DNA of 8,057 bases, taken from an uncultured Asticcacaulis sp. Lineage in GTDB: Bacteria > Pseudomonadota > Alphaproteobacteria > Caulobacterales > Caulobacteraceae. Made by a program: the position numbers and the translations under genes. Shown here one piece after another: positions 5,595-8,057 of the stretch. The notes under the pieces were generated by a model. The model saw nothing but the letters and a program-made list of their open reading frames with translations, did no database searches and was not told the DNA's origin. Every line of letters starts with the position of its first letter. Positions within the stretch are counted from its first letter, which is position 1. Where the stretch lies: positions 1 to 8,057 of the forward strand of contig CAMLPZ010000192.1 in assembly GCA_946482045.1 (NCBI GenBank), given 5' to 3'.

Positions 5595-6809
5595 ATGACC
5601 AAAGACTATCTCAAGGACGCGCAGCTTTCGACGCGTGTTATCAATATCGGCATCGACGCGGACCCGGTGCACGGCGCCGTCATGCCGCCGATCTACCTGT
5701 CGTCCAACTACACGTTCGAAGGTTTTGGCAAGAAGCGGACCTATGACTATGCCCGCTCGGGCAATCCGACGCGCGAGGTCATCGCCGACGTTATCGCCGA
5801 CCTGGAAGGCGGCGCCGGCGCGGTCATCACAGCGTCCGGCCTGGCGGCGCTCGATCTCCTCTGGCAGGACCTCGACCGCTCGGAACCGATCGCCCCGGCT
5901 GCCGTCGCCGACCCGAAAGCCGTCAAATCCAAGCGCGTCATCGTCCCACACGACTGCTATGGCGGCACCCAACGCCTGCTCAATGCCCGCCACAGGCAGG
6001 GCGTGATCGAATGCGTCTATGTCGACCAGACCGATGAAGCGGCCCTGATCGCCGCTTTGAAAGAGCCGACCGCCCTGCTTCTGCTGGAAACGCCGTCCAA
6101 TCCGCTGATGCGCCTGATCGACCTGGAAAAGCTGATCAAGCTCGGCCATGATGCCGGGGCGCGCGTTGCGGTTGACAATACCTTCCTGTCCCCTGCCCTA
6201 CAGAACCCGATCCGTTTCGGCGCCGACTACGTCGTCCACTCGACGACCAAGTATATCAACGGCCATTCCGACGTCATCGGCGGCGCGCTTGTCTGCGCCC
6301 ATGCGGAAGACGTCCTGCCTATGCGCTGGTGGGCCAACTGCGCCGGCAGCACTCAAACAGCCTTTGACAGCTATATGACCCTGCGCGGCGTACGCACCCT
6401 GTTTGTCCGCATCCGCCAGCAGCAGGAAACGGCGCAGGCCGTGGCCGAATGGCTGGAGCAGCATCCGGCGGTCAAGGCCGTCCATTATCCGGGGCTGAAG
6501 TCCCACCCGCAGCACGAACTGGCCAAGAAGCAGCAGCATGGCCCCGGCGCCATGATGTCGTTTGAGCTCAAGGGCGGACTTGATGCCGTCAAGGCTGTGC
6601 TCGATGTCATCGACCTGTTCAGCCTGGCTGAGAGTCTCGGCGGGATCGAAAGCCTGATCGTCCATCCGGGCTCGATGACCCACGCCGCCATGTCGCCCGA
6701 AGCCCAGGCCACGGCCGGCATCACCGGCGGCCTGCTGCGCATCTCGATAGGTTTGGAAGACGCCCAGGACCTGATCAAGGCATTGGATCGCGCCTTCAAA
6801 GCGCTCTGA
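5595..6809 (+). CDS. metB: Cystathionine gamma-synthase-like PLP enzyme
   Basis: This is a Cys/Met-metabolism PLP enzyme of 404 residues, expected to condense an O-acylhomoserine with cysteine to give cystathionine. Landmarks are YARSGNPTREV near the N-terminus, PHDCYGG at 118-124, ETPSNPLMR, VDNTFLSPALQNP and the PLP-Schiff-base Lys219 in HSTTKYINGHSD. WWANCAGSTQTAFDSYMTLRG and LAESLGGIESLIVHP follow; these blocks are much closer to E. coli MetB than to MetZ-type sulfhydrylases. About 17 extra residues (roughly 97-113, rich in Ala and Pro) sit before PHDCYGG compared with E. coli MetB. ATG 5595 is the first possible start after an in-frame TGA (5580-5582), but it has a poor ribosome site. 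It is the second gene after the SAM riboswitch. The use of sulfide instead of cysteine (MetZ role) cannot be ruled out. Its last 14 nt overlap the convergent sigma gene. Confidence 0.85.
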   Translation: MTKDYLKDAQLSTRVINIGIDADPVHGAVMPPIYLSSNYTFEGFGKKRTYDYARSGNPTREVIADVIADLEGGAGAVITASGLAALDLLWQDLDRSEPIAPAAVADPKAVKSKRVIVPHDCYGGTQRLLNARHRQGVIECVYVDQTDEAALIAALKEPTALLLLETPSNPLMRLIDLEKLIKLGHDAGARVAVDNTFLSPALQNPIRFGADYVVHSTTKYINGHSDVIGGALVCAHAEDVLPMRWWANCAGSTQTAFDSYMTLRGVRTLFVRIRQQQETAQAVAEWLEQHPAVKAVHYPGLKSHPQHELAKKQQHGPGAMMSFELKGGLDAVKAVLDVIDLFSLAESLGGIESLIVHPGSMTHAAMSPEAQATAGITGGLLRISIGLEDAQDLIKALDRAFKAL

Positions 6810-7671
6810 GTTTATCCGGGTTGCGCACGAAGTAAACCGTACTGACCTGATTGCCGGAACGCTCGACGGCCAGCACATCGCGACTGCCGTCGGCGTGATG
6901 GCTGAGCACGGCCAGCGCGCCGTTGATACGGAGGATTTCGGTCTTCACCACAGTGTGCTGGCGGAACTTCAGCCAGATGCCGACCAGGAACTTCGCCACC
7001 CGGTCGCGGCCTTCCAGGATATTGATGGCCGCGGCCGCCTTACCGCCACCATCCGAATGCAGGCTGACATCGCGCGTCAGCAAGGCCTCCAAAGCTGTCG
7101 TATCGCCCGACTGCGCGGCCTGAAGAAAGGCTTCGAGGAAGGCGCGCTCGTCGCTTTCGCTGACCGTGAAACGCGCGGGCGCCGGTTCGCGTTCCTGCCG
7201 GACTGCCTTGCGCGCCCGCGCCGCCAGTTGCCGGCAGGCGGCTTCGGAACGCTCGAGCGTGGCGGCGATGTCGGTAAAGCTGTTGCCGAAGACATCATGA
7301 AGCAGAAAGGCTGCGCGTTCGAGCGGACTTAGCCGCTCAAGCGCATACAAGAGCCCGATCGACAGGTCATCCGCCAGATCCGCCTCTCCCGCCTTCGCAC
7401 CGGTAAAATCGGAGATGTCGTGCAAAGGCTCGGGCAGCCAGGGGCCGACATAGGTCATACGCTGGCGATGCGCGGACTTCAGCACATCGAGGCACAGCCG
7501 CGTCACCACGCGCGTCAGATAGGCGCGCGGGTTGTCGACCTCGCCGACCTCCCGCACGCGCAGTGCCGCCTCCTGCACCACATCCTCGGCCTCGGACAGG
7601 GTGCCGAGCATGCGGTAGGCCACGCCGATCAGATAGCGGCGGTGCGTCTGGAGGTGGCTAAGCAGGCTCAC
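6796..7671 (-). CDS. ECF41-family RNA polymerase sigma factor with SnoaL-like C-terminal domain
   Basis: This 291-residue SigJ-like factor redirects RNA polymerase. Sigma2 covers about residues 8-72 (YRMLGTLSEAEDVVQEA is the core-binding helix), and sigma4 about 103-160 (LSPLERAAFLLHDVFG and a helix-turn-helix at SFTDIAATLERSEAACRQL). A SnoaL/NTF2-like domain follows from about 172. The three ECF41 signature motifs are present: WLPEP in the linker (78-82), DGGGK (207-211) and NPDKL near the C-terminus (284-288). In characterised ECF41 factors the extension replaces an anti-sigma factor and both activates and restrains the protein. The start is GTG, supported by an AGGA site 9 nt upstream (7684-7681). 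The GTG overlaps the TGA of the gene before it (GTGA), implying translational coupling. The inducing signal is unknown. Its 3' end overlaps metB by 14 nt, tail to tail. Confidence 0.94.
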   Translation of the reverse strand: MSLLSHLQTHRRYLIGVAYRMLGTLSEAEDVVQEAALRVREVGEVDNPRAYLTRVVTRLCLDVLKSAHRQRMTYVGPWLPEPLHDISDFTGAKAGEADLADDLSIGLLYALERLSPLERAAFLLHDVFGNSFTDIAATLERSEAACRQLAARARKAVRQEREPAPARFTVSESDERAFLEAFLQAAQSGDTTALEALLTRDVSLHSDGGGKAAAAINILEGRDRVAKFLVGIWLKFRQHTVVKTEILRINGALAVLSHHADGSRDVLAVERSGNQVSTVYFVRNPDKLRAL

Positions 7672-8057
7672 TTCGTCTTGTCCTGAGGATGGACGGTCCG
7701 TAGTCCGACGGAGATGCGGTTCCAGCCATTGATCTGGGCGATCAGGAAGGTCAGGTCAATGATCTCCTTGTCCGTAAAATGCGCTTTCAGTGCCTCATAG
7801 TCGGCGTCCGGCGCGTGGGTGTCCGGCAAGTGCGTCAGACTTTCGGTCCATTGCAGCGCCGCCTTTTCGCGCGGCGTGAACAGGTGCGATTCGGCAAAGG
7901 CGCTCAACAGCAGCAGGCGCTTTTCGGTATCGCCATCCTTCAGCGCTTCGAGACGATGCATGTGGATGCAATTGGCGCAGCCGTTGATCTGCGACGCGCG
8001 CATCTTGACGAGATGGACCAGGATCGGGTCAAAGCCACTCTCCTTGATATAGGTTTC
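7668..8057 (-). CDS. Carboxymuconolactone decarboxylase/AhpD-like protein, 5'-truncated by window edge
   Basis: The visible 129 residues form an all-helical CMD/AhpD fold. The motif CANCIHMH gives C-X2-C-X3-H (visible residues 27, 30 and 34), the redox-active cysteine pair plus proton-relay histidine of AhpD-type peroxidase partners. The C-terminal LTFLIAQINGWNRISVGLR is typical of the family's last helices. The frame is open to base 8057, and the 18 codons before the first in-window Met (ETYIKESGFDPILVHLVK) match the conserved N-terminal helix, so that Met is internal and the true start lies outside. Proteins of this type are the commonest neighbours and targets of ECF41 sigma factors, and here the stop overlaps the sigma start by 4 nt. 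A role in peroxide or electrophile detoxification is plausible but unproven. Confidence 0.92.
   Translation of the reverse strand, partial: ETYIKESGFDPILVHLVKMRASQINGCANCIHMHRLEALKDGDTEKRLLLLSAFAESHLFTPREKAALQWTESLTHLPDTHAPDADYEALKAHFTDKEIIDLTFLIAQINGWNRISVGLRTVHPQDKTK
7681..7684 (-). promoter_or_regulatory. Ribosome binding site for the GTG-started sigma gene
   Basis: AGGA on the minus strand lies 9 nt before the GTG at 7671, inside the 3' end of the CMD/AhpD-like gene. Together with the GTGA stop-start overlap it supports GTG as the true start and re-initiation by ribosomes finishing the upstream gene. Confidence 0.6.

Noticed and set aside
8003..8003. Met codon at 8003 (minus strand) as the start of the CMD/AhpD-like protein
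   Set aside because: The 18 upstream in-frame codons encode the conserved N-terminal helix of the family and are open to the window edge, so this Met is internal.

Overview
The window looks like chromosomal DNA from a high-GC alphaproteobacterium. Caulobacterales (an Asticcacaulis- or Caulobacter-like organism) is my best guess. It rests on the chemoreceptor style, the intergenic palindromic repeat, the ECF41 sigma factor module and the uniform high-GC codon use; no rRNA or species marker is present. I see no mobile element, tRNA, rRNA or CRISPR array.

Layout, left to right: (1) a methyl-accepting chemotaxis protein, cut by the left edge, ending in an intrinsic terminator; (2) a Tat-exported Gfo/Idh/MocA-family NAD(P)-dependent oxidoreductase, preceded by a LacI/GalR-like palindrome; (3) on the minus strand, a XenA/YqjM-type Old Yellow Enzyme whose 3' end lies 2 nt from the oxidoreductase stop; (4) a 320-nt divergent control region; (5) a plus-strand methionine unit, a short MetX-like homoserine O-acyltransferase followed by a MetB-like cystathionine gamma-synthase, separated by a 163-nt gap that is almost entirely a composite palindromic repeat; (6) on the minus strand, overlapping the metB 3' end by 14 nt, an ECF41 sigma factor with its SnoaL-like extension, translationally coupled (GTGA overlap) to an AhpD/carboxymuconolactone-decarboxylase-like protein that runs off the right edge.

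The most notable element is in the divergent control region: a complete SAM-I (S-box) riboswitch aptamer at 4268-4371 in front of metX. A sigma70-like promoter is placed so that transcription would start at the first base pair of helix P1. Downstream, a 13-nt segment (4408-4420) is perfectly complementary to the 5' strands of P1 and P2 (4269-4281), and a separate GTCCG/CGGAC pairing can cover the metX ribosome-binding region. Together these predict a two-state translational OFF switch: SAM bound, metX start region masked; SAM absent, the 13-bp duplex forms and the start region is open. The two enzymes would activate homoserine and condense it with cysteine, so the switch closes an end-product feedback loop on methionine/SAM synthesis.

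The ECF41 module is a separate, probably autoregulated unit: ECF41 factors lack a classical anti-sigma factor, are controlled by their own C-terminal domain and usually sit beside a carboxymuconolactone decarboxylase, oxidoreductase or epimerase gene, as here.
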